Counted from the first letter of the stretch, positions 1 through 9,474 are shown. The stretch is DNA of 38,394 bases from Desulfobulbaceae bacterium (GCA_019163335.1 JAFLKM010000078.1:1-38394), one strand, 5' to 3'. Program-made: numbers and translations. Notes: generated by a model from the sequence alone, not told the origin.

Positions 1-35
1 GACATGGACAGGAATCTTCTCCTGCTGATTTTCAT
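1..35 (-). CDS. Tat-exported protein, N-terminal fragment only
   Basis: Only the first 11 codons lie in the window. They read MKISRRRFLSM, a good twin-arginine (S-R-R-x-F-L) signal start, so the product is probably folded with a cofactor in the cytoplasm and exported by Tat. The start ATG at 35-33 has a GGAG-type ribosome binding site (41-45 on the opposite strand) at 5-6 nt. It lies 123 nt downstream of the molybdopterin-binding protein gene on the same strand, so a molybdenum or tungsten oxidoreductase subunit is a natural guess. The enzyme itself is outside the window and cannot be identified. Confidence 0.7.
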   Translation of the reverse strand, partial: MKISRRRFLSM

Positions 36-158
36 ACGGTCTCCTTTTTCTGTGAAATGGATGTTGCAAGGGAAACAGTCGATTGCACGATGGAAAGACC
101 CAGCGGACGCACCTTCTGTTTTCCGGTTTCAGCCTGTGCTACAGACATTGGAATATAT

Positions 159-1127
159 TTATGACAGCCCTGAGAGGTGAACATCATCTCCACGAAAGGC
201 ATCAACGTCTTCTTGAGTAATCTCGATCCCTGCCAGAAAGCGGGGAATGGCCTGGTCAACAAGCAATTCCATATTCTTTTGCGGAACAGAGGCGTCAAAC
301 CGCAGAACGGGAATGGGGCCAAACCAGGAACAGGAAAAGAGCTTTCCTGAATAAACACGGGGATTACGTGTGCTGTTTTTGCCGTGTTGACTCTTCAGGG
401 CATTCAGCAGGGCAGTGCATTGTTCAGGCTCAAAACTGTTCACCAGAACAACCATGTCGGCGCCGTAATGGATACTGTTGTGGATAGCTGCAAGGGTGGC
501 GGCAATATCTGCGGCGACGTATTCCAGGCGAAGAATGGAACTGCCGAATTCTTTGAATTTTTCGCTGAGAAGGGGTGTTGTGGTATCATTTTTCCAGTTG
601 CCTGACGCATTGATACCGGCAGTTACTATCGCGACACGGAATTGTTTGAAGGGGTAAACGTCAATGATCGGGCGGTGTTGGTGACAGATGTTTTCGACGT
701 GTTGCAGTTTGTCATCGTTGAGTTTGGTTGAAACTCTATGCAGCCTGGCCACAACCTGGCTTTTCAGCACAACTTCATTGTTCGGCAAGGTATGACAAAT
801 GATGGCGTCAAGGCCATGAATGAGGCGGATCGCCTGATCATTCACCCTGAGTAATCCATCCTGGGCAGCCCGCAAGCTGACGACGCCTTTTCCGGACTCA
901 GGCATCGCGATGCCGCTGCCGGCTGCTGCCTCTCCAGCCATTAAGAAGGAATCATAGCCGGAAGAAATCCCGTCTTCAAAGCTGAGCACACAGACATGCT
1001 CTCTCCCGATATTAATCACCTGTCCGTTATCCCTGGTTGCATGACGCGAACCGGCAGAGGCGGGAGAAGGCAGCGCATGACCAGAAAGAAGACTTTGGTA
1101 TTCTTTCTCCGGTATAAAATCGATCAT
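159..1127 (-). CDS. MoeA-like molybdopterin-binding protein, degenerate
   Basis: About 322 aa, soluble. It resembles the molybdopterin-binding proteins of anaerobes that carry an N-terminal SAF/MoeA-like half and a C-terminal MoCF-type Rossmann domain. An N-terminal segment runs around residues 35-55 (GREHVCVLSFEDG), then a conserved-looking block SLRAAQDGLL (85-94). The MoCF-like domain starts near 163 (FRVAIVTAGINASG). The family's TGGxSxGxxD cofactor-binding loop is replaced by NSFEPEQC at about 231-238, so catalysis as in MoeA (molybdate insertion) is doubtful and a binding, chaperone or sensory role is possible. ATG at 1127 is preferred over GTG at 1130 because an AAGG site sits 7 nt upstream. 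The next gene on the strand encodes a Tat substrate, which fits cofactor handling for an exported enzyme. Family assignment is from memory of sequence patterns. Confidence 0.65.
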   Translation of the reverse strand: MIDFIPEKEYQSLLSGHALPSPASAGSRHATRDNGQVINIGREHVCVLSFEDGISSGYDSFLMAGEAAAGSGIAMPESGKGVVSLRAAQDGLLRVNDQAIRLIHGLDAIICHTLPNNEVVLKSQVVARLHRVSTKLNDDKLQHVENICHQHRPIIDVYPFKQFRVAIVTAGINASGNWKNDTTTPLLSEKFKEFGSSILRLEYVAADIAATLAAIHNSIHYGADMVVLVNSFEPEQCTALLNALKSQHGKNSTRNPRVYSGKLFSCSWFGPIPVLRFDASVPQKNMELLVDQAIPRFLAGIEITQEDVDAFRGDDVHLSGLS

Positions 1128-1174
1128 CACAGAACCTTCTCATGAAAAACAGACTGATTTTTTGAGTAAAAAAC

Positions 1175-1208
1175 AAAAGTTTATGGATGCAAATATTCAT
1201 AAACTTTT
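1175..1208. repeat. 11-bp perfect inverted repeat, operator-like
   Basis: AAAAGTTTATG (1175-1185) and CATAAACTTTT (1198-1208) are perfect inverted arms around a 12-nt centre. The repeat lies immediately downstream of the -10 box, about 48 nt before the start of the MoeA-like gene. That is where a repressor dimer would block initiation or early elongation. An AT-rich RNA hairpin is the alternative. Confidence 0.5.
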
Positions 1209-1214
1209 TAAGAC

Positions 1215-1242
1215 GGTATAATTTTTATTCCGGCGAAGACAA
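1215..1242 (-). promoter_or_regulatory. sigma70-like promoter of the MoeA-like gene
   Basis: On the minus strand, TTGTCT (1242-1237) and TATACC (1220-1215) are separated by 16 nt and face the MoeA-like gene. Its start is about 90 nt downstream. The transcription start should fall at the edge of the inverted repeat at 1175-1208. Confidence 0.5.
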
Positions 1243-1416
1243 TGAATTTCCTTTCGACAACGAATAACAACCTATACGGATATGTACCTTGTCTTATTCG
1301 GTTTTTTTTGTAGGTAAAGGGCCTACAGCGGTGTAGGGAAGCATGCTACAAGATGGGGTGTAGGACGGAAGAAACTAAGGAAATATCTCTGGATGGGGAC
1401 AGCTAAGTTTGTTGGA

Positions 1417-2871
1417 CTAACCTTGATGAACGGGATAATTGTCTTCCGCAGATATCGGGGACCCCTCTTCTCCTTTGACCAAGGTAATAAGGGTGATTTC
1501 GCCGGGGCAGTGGAAGCGCAGGGGGATGCTGGAGGCGCCGGCGCCCCGGCTGGTGTAGCCAGCCATTTTCTGATACTGCCATGTTCCGGAGGCGGTATAT
1601 CGGGGCGCTCTGGAGTTGGTGAAGATGGGGCGTTGATTCGGCAGGCAGATCTGTCCGCCGTGGGTATGGCCGCAGAGGTAGAGATTGGCGTTACACTGTG
1701 AAGCTTCTTTGTATGCCTCCGGGGAATGGGCAAGAAAAACGGTGAAGGCCTGGGCCGGGACATCCCGGAAGGCGCACTCGGCATTGGCCATCTTGTAGAA
1801 ATGAGGATCATCGACGCCGACGATCCAGATGCGTTCTCCATTGCGTTCGATCGGCCAGGATTCGTTGATAAGCATGATCAGGCCGGTCTCCTCAAAGTCA
1901 GGAGCCATTTCCAGGCAGTCATGGTTGCCGAGCACACCCAGGATGCCGTTGTGTGAGCGGACGTGCGGCAATAGGCGGCGCAGATGGCGAATACAGGGGG
2001 CAATGGGGCCGTAGATCTGCATCCGGATATCGCCGCCAATCAGGCAGAGATCGACGTCGATGTCACGCAGCAAGTCGATGAGGGTGTCGGTCAGGCACTC
2101 GATTCCATCCAGGTGCAGATCGCTGAGGAAGAGGATTCGAAACTGGTCGAAGGCATCAGGGAGTGCCGAAAAGTGGAAGGTCTTTTCTTCCACACGAATG
2201 TTGAGGGCATTGGCGACACCTTTATCATACAGGCCGGTGATCTTGAACAGCGGGGCAAGGACGACCAGATCAGTAAAAAAGCTGGTCAGGTTAAAGATGG
2301 TCTGCCATCTGGCCAGAGGTGTGTGGCAGGCACGCCATTCACGGAGGCGAACCGTCGAGCGGATCTGGCGGGGGTAATTTTTCAGGGGTGGACGAAAAAT
2401 GATAAAGTGCCAGAAACGGGAGCTCCAGTAAGCAACAACGATAAACAGGAACAGGATTGCGGTCATCCGTCCCCAGCTGAGATCTGTGACCAGGGCAAAC
2501 AGCAGGGTGGGAAAGAGGGATTCGAAAAGTTGGTCGAGAATCACGATCTCCGTGCCGCTGCTCAAGGTGCGGCGACGTTTGATAAAGCTTGAGAGCAGAT
2601 CACCGGCCATGGCCAGCAAGGCGCAGGCGGCACCCAGCCACCAGTCCAGGCCGATCAGAGGAGCGGCCAGGGTGCCGCCGATAAGGCTTGCGATGACGCC
2701 GCGGATGGTCTTGTGCGGCCCGAAGACGGGCTGTTGATCCCGCCAGAGTTTGCCGCTGTCTAAGGGCTGGCTCCAGCGCTCGCCGCAGAGCATGCTGGCG
2801 AGGGGCGGCAGCGCGTTGATCCAGAGCAGAAAGAAAACAAACGAGAGAACAGGCAGAGCCGCCGCGATCAT
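1417..2871 (-). CDS. CDP-archaeol-synthase-like domain fused to a metallophosphoesterase
   Basis: This 484-aa protein joins two enzymes. Residues 1 to about 180 are a multi-pass membrane domain with CarS/DUF46 hallmarks: PLDSGKLWRD, FGPHKTIRG, then AGDLLSSFIKRR followed by LDQ. Known CarS proteins make CDP-activated archaeol from CTP; CdsA-type enzymes do the same with phosphatidate. Residues from about 240 to the end are a calcineurin-like phosphoesterase of the YkuE/YaeI sort, with metal ligands in SDLHLD, GGDIR, LGNHD, LAHSPE and CGHTHGGQ. It ends the run sppA, GATE protein, CDP-alcohol phosphatidyltransferase. The neighbour that consumes CDP-lipids argues that the fusion makes an activated lipid and hydrolyses a phosphoester or pyrophosphate in the same pathway. 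Substrate is unknown. The frame is continuous, so the fusion is not a frameshift product. Confidence 0.8.
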   Translation of the reverse strand: MIAAALPVLSFVFFLLWINALPPLASMLCGERWSQPLDSGKLWRDQQPVFGPHKTIRGVIASLIGGTLAAPLIGLDWWLGAACALLAMAGDLLSSFIKRRRTLSSGTEIVILDQLFESLFPTLLFALVTDLSWGRMTAILFLFIVVAYWSSRFWHFIIFRPPLKNYPRQIRSTVRLREWRACHTPLARWQTIFNLTSFFTDLVVLAPLFKITGLYDKGVANALNIRVEEKTFHFSALPDAFDQFRILFLSDLHLDGIECLTDTLIDLLRDIDVDLCLIGGDIRMQIYGPIAPCIRHLRRLLPHVRSHNGILGVLGNHDCLEMAPDFEETGLIMLINESWPIERNGERIWIVGVDDPHFYKMANAECAFRDVPAQAFTVFLAHSPEAYKEASQCNANLYLCGHTHGGQICLPNQRPIFTNSRAPRYTASGTWQYQKMAGYTSRGAGASSIPLRFHCPGEITLITLVKGEEGSPISAEDNYPVHQG

Positions 2872-2961
2872 GTGGGGTTTCCTCCTCGTAGGGACAATTG
2901 GCTTGGGGTCAAATCCCGATGGCAGGTGCTGAAGAAAAAATCAAAAGTCAGAACTGGGACG

Positions 2962-3498
2962 TCAATCCCCGGCCTTTCTCCGGCGCAGGGCCTGGTAAAA
3001 AAGCAGACCGTAATCGCCGGCTGCAAAGGCACTGCAGAGGACGGTGAGAATAAGAATAATCGGAATTAAAGCTGGTATGACGGCAACGGTGAGGAGAAGG
3101 AGGAATTGCCCGGCGGTGGCAAGCTTCCCTGACCAGCGCGCCCCCATATCCCGGAATGAACCCCAGGAGCCGATGGCTGCCGTGTATCCAGCGGCAACGG
3201 CGACGGTCAGATCCCGTGAGATCACCGCCAGAATCCACCAGACCGGGAATTTGCCGGCCATGGCAAAGGTGAACAGGGCGGAGAGCATGAACATCTTGTC
3301 AGCCACAGCGTCAATCAATCCTCCCTGCCAGCTTGTGACCTTCCATCGTCTGGCGCACCAGCCATCGAGAAAATCACTGGTGCCGCTGCCAAGAATAAGC
3401 CAGACCCACATTTCCTCTGGAACAAAAGGAAAGAGGCAGGCAAGGGCCAGTCGCAAAGCGGACAGGATATTGGGAATCAGGGCAAGAAAGCGATTCAT
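2962..3498 (-). CDS. CDP-alcohol phosphatidyltransferase family membrane protein
   Basis: About 178 aa with several hydrophobic segments. It carries the full family signature D-x2-DG-x2-AR-x8-G-x3-D-x3-D, visible as SDFLDGWCARR then GGLIDAVAD, which binds metal and the CDP-alcohol. Enzymes of this family (PgsA, PssA, cardiolipin and inositol-phosphate synthases) move a phosphatidyl group from a CDP-alcohol to a second alcohol in the inner membrane. The acceptor cannot be read from the sequence. ATG at 3498 was taken; a TTG two codons upstream is closer to the AAGGA site and may be used instead. It sits 90 nt upstream of the CarS-like/phosphoesterase fusion, which could supply its CDP-lipid. 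Confidence 0.85.
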   Translation of the reverse strand: MNRFLALIPNILSALRLALACLFPFVPEEMWVWLILGSGTSDFLDGWCARRWKVTSWQGGLIDAVADKMFMLSALFTFAMAGKFPVWWILAVISRDLTVAVAAGYTAAIGSWGSFRDMGARWSGKLATAGQFLLLLTVAVIPALIPIILILTVLCSAFAAGDYGLLFYQALRRRKAGD

Positions 3499-3564
3499 TG
3501 ACAAATTTTCCTTATCGTGAAAGGGAGAAAGACATTTCGTGGTTAAGGGGGTGCCAGGCTGTCA

Positions 3565-4536
3565 TTATGACAGAAAATAATAGAGGCATCCCATGAGCAT
3601 AAGGCTGCCGACCCGAAAGAACTGATTATAAAAGATCAGCTCAGCGGCCACCTTTGGCGGGAATATTCCAGCATAATAGGGGAATTGATGACGAATAGCC
3701 CTGATTGGCGAAGAGAGAATGTTGCCGACTAAAAGCGCCAGAATAATTTCCCGTGAACTCATGTCGCCTGCTTCCAGCAGGGCACCGGCCGCCGCCAGGC
3801 TGGCGGTGAACTCGGCAGCAAGCTGCAGGGTAATAATTCCCATGGATTGGGGAGTAAGCCAGGGCAGAAAGGAAAAATAGATGGCCATGAACCTTTCCAT
3901 GGCGTCAAAAATTCCTCCCCTGTGCAGCAGGTAGAAGAGAATGTAGATCGGGATGGTAAAATGAACGACGCTGCGGATGCGTTTCTGAAAGCGAACCCAG
4001 CTTTTTAGCAGAATGCTGTTCCAGCCACCTCCGGCCTCTCTGGGGCCTTTTACCTGCACCGCTTCCTGACGATCCGGACTGGGAAGGATGAAACGGCTGA
4101 GCAGGAGGATGAGAACGGTGCGGAGGATGGCTGCGCCGAAGGTCAGGCCCACATAGATGACCGCCGCACCTTTGATCATGGGCACGGCGATAAAAGAGAC
4201 TGTGGGCAGATGGAGAAAATAGGTGGGCAGGGAGTTGAAAAGGTTGGCCAGAATCAGTTCTTTTCGAGAGATCCTTTGCTGCTCATAGGCCTCTGCCAGC
4301 ATGGTGTTGGCGCTGATTCCTGAAAACATCGCCATGGTGAAGGAGGCGCTGGAGGTGTCGGAGAGGTTGCCGATGCGAAGCAAGGGCCGGGCCAGAGCGG
4401 CAATGCGGCTGGTCCAGTTGAGGGATTCAATTAGATTAGCGACAAAGAGGCTGATGGAGAGGATGCCAATCAGCCGGATCAGTGGCCAGAGCAGATGATG
4501 CCAGAGTGAAGAGAGGGTGTCAGCCGAAAGGGACAT
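3565..4536 (-). CDS. nucleoside-recognition (GATE) domain membrane protein
   Basis: 323 aa with about eight hydrophobic segments. It resembles the Gate/nucleoside-recognition family, which includes spore maturation proteins SpmA/SpmB and YjiH-like proteins and is related to nucleoside transporters. Typical stretches are NLIESLNWTSRIAAL near the N-terminus, the SGISANTMLAEAY segment with small residues, and NLFNSLPTYFLH. Transported substrate is unknown. It lies between sppA and the phosphatidyltransferase on one strand with gaps of 60-66 nt, so co-transcription is likely. No strong ribosome binding site is visible before the ATG at 4536, and the start is less certain than the family. Confidence 0.7.
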   Translation of the reverse strand: MSLSADTLSSLWHHLLWPLIRLIGILSISLFVANLIESLNWTSRIAALARPLLRIGNLSDTSSASFTMAMFSGISANTMLAEAYEQQRISRKELILANLFNSLPTYFLHLPTVSFIAVPMIKGAAVIYVGLTFGAAILRTVLILLLSRFILPSPDRQEAVQVKGPREAGGGWNSILLKSWVRFQKRIRSVVHFTIPIYILFYLLHRGGIFDAMERFMAIYFSFLPWLTPQSMGIITLQLAAEFTASLAAAGALLEAGDMSSREIILALLVGNILSSPIRAIRHQFPYYAGIFPPKVAAELIFYNQFFRVGSLMLMGCLYYFLS

Positions 4537-4596
4537 GGTTGCTTTTCAGTCCGGTCATTCCTGAGTCTTGATAGGGTGGATATTTTGCAGACGTCA

Positions 4597-6462
4597 TCAA
4601 GGCTCCAGCAATGACGGCCCGTGAATCAGGGAGTGGGCGTACAGACCGGCCGGATCATTGAAAAGGAGAAACTCTTTGACGGGGGCGGCCAGGCGAGCAA
4701 GCTGTTGCGCCAGCGGTTGCGAAAGCAGGTGAGGGAGCAGGGCGGCTGTGACCTTGCCACTGAAAAGCTCCATCATCTCTTCACTGAGGGTTCGAGGTCT
4801 TTCAATATAACTGGCGGTGTAGGTGTCAACTTTCGCAAGCTTGGCTGCTGAGGCAATGGCGTCTTCAAGGCTTCCGATTTTATCCACCAGTCCCAGCTGC
4901 TGCGCCTCTGTGCCGACAAAAACCCGTCCTTCGGCCACATTGCGGACTTTATCCATGCTCAGATTACGGCCGTTGGACACAAGGGTCAGAAACTGCCGGT
5001 ACCCATGCTCAAGGGTCATCTGGAGGGCCTCTTTCAAGGGGGGAGCCAGGGGGCGGCTCAGGTTCAGGCCGGAGGCCAGTTGGGTGGTGCCGATGCCGTC
5101 ACTGTGCACCCCAAGGTTGGCCAGGGTGTTTTCAAAGGTGGGGATGGCGGCAAAGATGCCGATGGAGCCGGTGACAGTGGCAGGCGATGCCCAGATTTCA
5201 TTGGCATCGGCGGCGATCCAGTACCCGCCTGAGGCGGCAGTGGAGCCCATGGAAATAACCAGGGGTTTGTTACTTTTTTTCAGCTCCAGGATCTCCTGGC
5301 GGATGATTTCAGAGGCAAAGGCGGAGCCTCCGCCTGAGTTGACACGCAGGGTCACGGCCTTGACCGTCGGGTCAAGACGGGCCTTGCGGATCAGGGCCGC
5401 CAGGGAGTTGCCGCCAATGGTGCCGGATGGTTGCGTGCCGTCGAGGATCATGCCCTCGGCGATGATGACGCCGATGGTGTTGTCGGCTGCCACCAGCGGT
5501 GGTTGGTAGGAAGGGGTGATCGTGTGCAGATACGTCTGCAGGGGAATCTGGCTGAAACCGGTTTCTGTAGAGACCGCAGTCTGTTGGGCCAGGTAGTCAC
5601 GGAGCTCTGCTCTGTCTTTGAGGCCATCCACCAGCTTGAAGTCCAGGGCTAACTGGGCGGTATCCCCACCTGAAGCCGCCAGTTTGTTGGATATGTCATT
5701 GGCATACTGGTCAATGGCATCGGCAGGGAGTGCGCGTTGTCGAGTGATATCAGAGGTGAAGATAGTCCACAGGGAGGTGAGTAGTCCCCGCATCTGGTCT
5801 TTGGCCTCCATGGACATGGAGTCACGGATAATCGGCTCCACGGCTGATTTGTAGGTACCGACACGGAAGACGTGATAGTTGACCCGTAATTTTTCCAGGG
5901 CCTCCCGAAAAAAAAGCTGGAAGGAGCCAAAGCCGTGCAGATCGACGCCGCCCATGGGGTTGAGGTAAATCTCCGAGGCGAAGGAGGCGAGATAATAGGT
6001 TTTCTGCCGGTAAAAGTCTTCTGCCGCGATCACCTTTTTCCCGCTTTTCTTAAACTGGTTCAGGGCCTCACCAATGGTCTGCATCTGGTCAAGGCCAATA
6101 GAACCCAGATCTTTCAGATCTAAAAGGATACATTTAATCTGGGTGTCGGTAGCAGCGTGATGGATGGCATCGAGGACATCCTGGAGCAGGGTTTCAGTCG
6201 GTGCCTGTTGAGCCGGGGTCATTTCGGCGAGCAGTTCCGTGAGCGGATTGACGGTTTGTTTTTCTTCTACAATATCGCCGGAAAGAGAGAGGATGAGAGC
6301 GGCATTCTGGATAATAGCCACCTTCTTTTGGGAGAAAAATGTGGCAAAAAGTGCAAAGATGAGTATCAAAAAGATGAGGTTTCCAAGGATGCTGCGAGTT
6401 ACAGTTAAAAATTTGCTGATCCAGCGGAACAGGGTGGCGAGTGCGGAGAAAATTTTTTTCAT
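4597..6462 (-). CDS. sppA: signal peptide peptidase SppA, 67K type
   Basis: 621 aa, close to the 618 aa of E. coli SppA and with the same duplicated two-domain layout. It is a membrane-anchored serine protease that degrades signal peptides after cleavage by signal peptidase. One transmembrane anchor (RSILGNLIFLILIFALF) follows a basic start, MKKIF. The Ser/Lys dyad is visible: lysine in VGTYKSAVEP of the N-terminal domain and serine in STAASGGYWIA of the C-terminal domain. The frame stays open 83 codons further upstream, but that extension has no membrane-protein character, and family length supports ATG at 6462. It is the first gene of a minus-strand run of four and is divergent from copA. 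Confidence 0.92.
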   Translation of the reverse strand: MKKIFSALATLFRWISKFLTVTRSILGNLIFLILIFALFATFFSQKKVAIIQNAALILSLSGDIVEEKQTVNPLTELLAEMTPAQQAPTETLLQDVLDAIHHAATDTQIKCILLDLKDLGSIGLDQMQTIGEALNQFKKSGKKVIAAEDFYRQKTYYLASFASEIYLNPMGGVDLHGFGSFQLFFREALEKLRVNYHVFRVGTYKSAVEPIIRDSMSMEAKDQMRGLLTSLWTIFTSDITRQRALPADAIDQYANDISNKLAASGGDTAQLALDFKLVDGLKDRAELRDYLAQQTAVSTETGFSQIPLQTYLHTITPSYQPPLVAADNTIGVIIAEGMILDGTQPSGTIGGNSLAALIRKARLDPTVKAVTLRVNSGGGSAFASEIIRQEILELKKSNKPLVISMGSTAASGGYWIAADANEIWASPATVTGSIGIFAAIPTFENTLANLGVHSDGIGTTQLASGLNLSRPLAPPLKEALQMTLEHGYRQFLTLVSNGRNLSMDKVRNVAEGRVFVGTEAQQLGLVDKIGSLEDAIASAAKLAKVDTYTASYIERPRTLSEEMMELFSGKVTAALLPHLLSQPLAQQLARLAAPVKEFLLFNDPAGLYAHSLIHGPSLLEP

Positions 6463-6698
6463 GGAAGTGTTATCAGGGTAAAAGAAGAAGAGGTTCTGGT
6501 TCTGGAGGTTCGGAAACGATTTTTTAGTCCATAAGTTCGTAATAATAACAATCCCGATGCTGGAAGTAAACCATCTTGCTGTTGAAGGTTCTTGCAAAAT
6601 GACCAGGATCTCATTCTCGTGGAGACGGGAATGACAGAGGATAGGCTTCATTGTGCACTTTGCAAGACGCTCTGCCTGGAAAAAATCAAAATGCGGTG

Positions 6699-9221
6699 AT
6701 GAGAATGCCATCTATCCAAAAAAAAACGGTTGCGGTCAAAGGGATGCATTGTGCTGCCTGCTCCAGCCGCATCGAGAAGGTGTTGCAGAGTCTTGATGGC
6801 GTAGAGCATGTGGCGGTTAACCTGGCGACGGAGAGCATGGAGCTGGCCTGGAAGGCGGATGTCATCTCTTTTGAAGCGATTGTCGGTCGGGTCAAGGATT
6901 TGGGCTTTGAGCTTGAACAGGAAAATGCCAACGAGGAGCTGGTTCTTGAGCTTGCAATCAGCGGTATGCACTGCGCAGCCTGTTCGACCCGGATAGAAAA
7001 AGTCGTCTCCGCCATGACCGGGGTGAGCGCGGTGCGGATCAACCTGCTGACCGAAGCAGGGCTTGTGACTTATCGTCGTGGGCTGGTCAGCCAGCGCCAG
7101 ATCCGTGCGGCCATTGCCGGCTTAGGTTTTGAGAGCAGGCCTGTGACCGCGAGAGTCGACCAGTTTGCCAGGAAGCGACAGGAGACCAATCAGCGCCTCG
7201 CGATCATGAAAACCCGGCTTATCTGGTCGTTGGGCCTGGCCTTGCTCCTGCTCTGTTTCTCCATGGGGGAAATGTTGGGACTGCCGCTTCCAGGGGCTAT
7301 CAAGCCTCATTTGCACCCCTTGCGATTTGCCCTGATCCAGTTTGCTCTGGTGGTGCCCATTATGCTGCTCGGCCGCAGTTTTTATCTTATTGGGATTCCA
7401 GCTCTTCTGCGGCGGGCTCCGAATATGGACTCCTTGATTGCCATTGGTACCGGCGCCGCCTTTATCTATTCCACCTGGAATATGGTGGAGATTGTGCTGA
7501 GCACAGATCCACACCGGCAGGCCATGCTGGCCATGGACCTCTATTTTGAGTCGGCAGGGGTGTTGATTGCCCTCGTCTCGCTGGGAAAATTTATGGAGAC
7601 CCGCTCCAAATCACATACCTCGGACGCCATTGCCGGCCTGATGCAGTTGACCCCGGATCGTGCGATTCTGTTAAGAAGAAAGGATGATGGTGATGGCGAG
7701 ATGGACCAGGTTGACATCCTGGTGGAAGAGATTGAGGCCGGAGATCTGCTTCTGGTGCGGCCTGGTGAACGCATTCCCGTTGACGGCGTAATCACCGGCG
7801 GGCGTACGGTGGTTGATGAATCCATGCTCACCGGTGAAAGTTTGCCTGTCACCAAGGCCGAGGGAGACCGGGTTACCTGCGGGACTCTCAATAAAAGTGG
7901 GGCGGTACGGGTCAAAACCGAGCAGGTTGGTCAGGATACTATTCTGGCCCGCATTGTCAGGACAGTGCAGGAGGCGCAGGGCTCAAAGGCCCCCATTGCA
8001 GCCCTTGCGGATCGAGTAAGTCTCTACTTTGTGCCGGTGGTGATGATCGTTGCGGTGCTCACAGGCCTTGCCTGGTATTTTGCCGGCGGGGCAGAGTTCA
8101 CGCTTGCCCTCCGTTATTTTATTGCGGTCATGGTAATTGCCTGTCCCTGTGCCATGGGGCTGGCCACTCCCACATCAATCATGGTGGGAACCGGGCGCGG
8201 CGCCCAGCTTGGGGTGCTTATCAAGAGCGGTGCGGCCCTGGAGATTGCGGAAAAGGTGACAGTGCTGGTCTTTGATAAGACTGGAACCCTGACCCATGGC
8301 CGGCCGGAGCTAACGGATCTTGTCAATGTGAGCGCCGGGCAGAGCGATGAACGGCTGTTGTATCTGGTTGCATCCCTTGAGCAGTCTTCGGAACATCCCT
8401 TGGCGGAGGCCCTGGTTAGGGAGGCTCAGTCAAAAGGTATTGCATTAATTCAGCCGGAGAATTTTGTTGCGATCATTGGTCGTGGAGTCTCCGGCCGGGT
8501 GGATGGACAGGAGATTTTGTTTGGCAATCGTCAACTTTTAGAAGACCGAAGCCTTGCTGTCGAAGGGGTAAAAGAAGAGGTTTTCCATCTTTCAGGGCAA
8601 GGAAAGACGGTGTTGTTTCTTGCCATCGATGGCCGTTTAGCCGCTCTTGTCGCCATCGCCGACAAGTTGAAGCCAGAGGTGCCGGCGGCAGTGTCGCGGC
8701 TAAAACAGATGGGCTTGCGACTAATCATGCTGACCGGTGATCAGGAAATGACGGCGAAGGCCATTGCCGCTCAGGCTGGCATTGACGAGGTCATTGCCCA
8801 GGTCCTTCCGGATAAAAAGGCAGACACGATTAGAGAATTGCGCCAGCAGGGATTGTGTACGGCCATGGTAGGCGATGGGATTAACGATGCACCGGCCCTG
8901 GCCGTTGCCGATGTGGGGATCGCCATGGGGACAGGAACCGATATTGCCATCGAGTCCGGTGACATTGTTCTCATGCAGGGCAATCTGGACGGGGTAATCG
9001 TCGCCCTGCGCTTATCCCGGGCGGTGATGCGCAATATTCGCCAGAATCTTTTCTGGGCATTTGCCTATAACGTGATTGGTATCCCGGTGGCTGCCGGTCT
9101 GCTTGTCCTGTTCGGTGGCCCCAGCTTAAATCCAATGATTGCCGGAGCGGCCATGGCCATGAGTTCGGTGTCGGTTGTAGGGAACGCCCTGCGATTGAGA
9201 CGATTTAATGGCGTTCTATAA
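6699..9221 (+). CDS. copA: Cu(+)-exporting P-type ATPase
   Basis: About 840 aa, a P1B-1 ATPase that pumps Cu(I) out of the cytoplasm. Two N-terminal heavy-metal domains carry GMHCAAC (first pair C18/C21, second near residue 95). Eight membrane segments are expected. The transmembrane metal site is C482-P-C484 ([13 protein letters not shown]), the phosphorylated Asp is D526 in DKTGT, the nucleotide domain has SEHPLAEAL, and the hinge is GDGINDAPA. The last two helices have [12 protein letters not shown] and [10 protein letters not shown], the YN and MSSS-type motifs that define Cu(I) specificity. ATG 6699 (or 6705) is chosen because the conserved metal domain begins within ten codons; a TTG at 6651 would add 16 unrelated residues. 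No copper chaperone or CueR-like regulator is adjacent. Confidence 0.93.
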   Translation: MRMPSIQKKTVAVKGMHCAACSSRIEKVLQSLDGVEHVAVNLATESMELAWKADVISFEAIVGRVKDLGFELEQENANEELVLELAISGMHCAACSTRIEKVVSAMTGVSAVRINLLTEAGLVTYRRGLVSQRQIRAAIAGLGFESRPVTARVDQFARKRQETNQRLAIMKTRLIWSLGLALLLLCFSMGEMLGLPLPGAIKPHLHPLRFALIQFALVVPIMLLGRSFYLIGIPALLRRAPNMDSLIAIGTGAAFIYSTWNMVEIVLSTDPHRQAMLAMDLYFESAGVLIALVSLGKFMETRSKSHTSDAIAGLMQLTPDRAILLRRKDDGDGEMDQVDILVEEIEAGDLLLVRPGERIPVDGVITGGRTVVDESMLTGESLPVTKAEGDRVTCGTLNKSGAVRVKTEQVGQDTILARIVRTVQEAQGSKAPIAALADRVSLYFVPVVMIVAVLTGLAWYFAGGAEFTLALRYFIAVMVIACPCAMGLATPTSIMVGTGRGAQLGVLIKSGAALEIAEKVTVLVFDKTGTLTHGRPELTDLVNVSAGQSDERLLYLVASLEQSSEHPLAEALVREAQSKGIALIQPENFVAIIGRGVSGRVDGQEILFGNRQLLEDRSLAVEGVKEEVFHLSGQGKTVLFLAIDGRLAALVAIADKLKPEVPAAVSRLKQMGLRLIMLTGDQEMTAKAIAAQAGIDEVIAQVLPDKKADTIRELRQQGLCTAMVGDGINDAPALAVADVGIAMGTGTDIAIESGDIVLMQGNLDGVIVALRLSRAVMRNIRQNLFWAFAYNVIGIPVAAGLLVLFGGPSLNPMIAGAAMAMSSVSVVGNALRLRRFNGVL

Positions 9222-9346
9222 AAAAAACGATGGCTGAACGGCTCATTTTGGCGCAATGAGAAAGGAGGACTGTCCCGCAGCTTATCGGGTCTGAGGAGAG
9301 ATTTGAAAGGCGTAAAAAAGATGCTTTCTTCATCCCTTTTTTCTTC

Positions 9347-9374
9347 TTGACATTTCCTTGAAAAGCTTTAAATA
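9347..9374 (+). promoter_or_regulatory. sat promoter
   Basis: A perfect -35 box TTGACA (9347-9352) and TAAATA (9369-9374) are spaced by 16 nt. Transcription should start near 9381, giving a leader of about 95 nt before sat. The rest of the 250-nt gap after copA holds a small CCCG/CGGG hairpin near 9275 and nothing else I recognise. Confidence 0.6.
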
Positions 9375-9474
9375 TGGTGATGCTTAAGTGAATGGTTGTT
9401 CATTAAGTTGCTGCTCCAGTGTTGGGGTCAGCATTTTTTATTCACATAAAAAAAATCAACAAAAGAGGGGTCCT

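Noticed and set aside
1309-1335. TGTAGG/CCTACA repeats near 1309-1365 as a terminator for the phosphoesterase fusion
   Set aside because: On the transcribed strand the hairpin is followed by A residues and not T residues, so it does not fit an intrinsic terminator.
6463-6711. 83-codon upstream extension of sppA
   Set aside because: The extension is not needed for the family's length, it overlaps the region upstream of and the start of copA on the other strand, and the membrane anchor follows naturally from ATG 6462.
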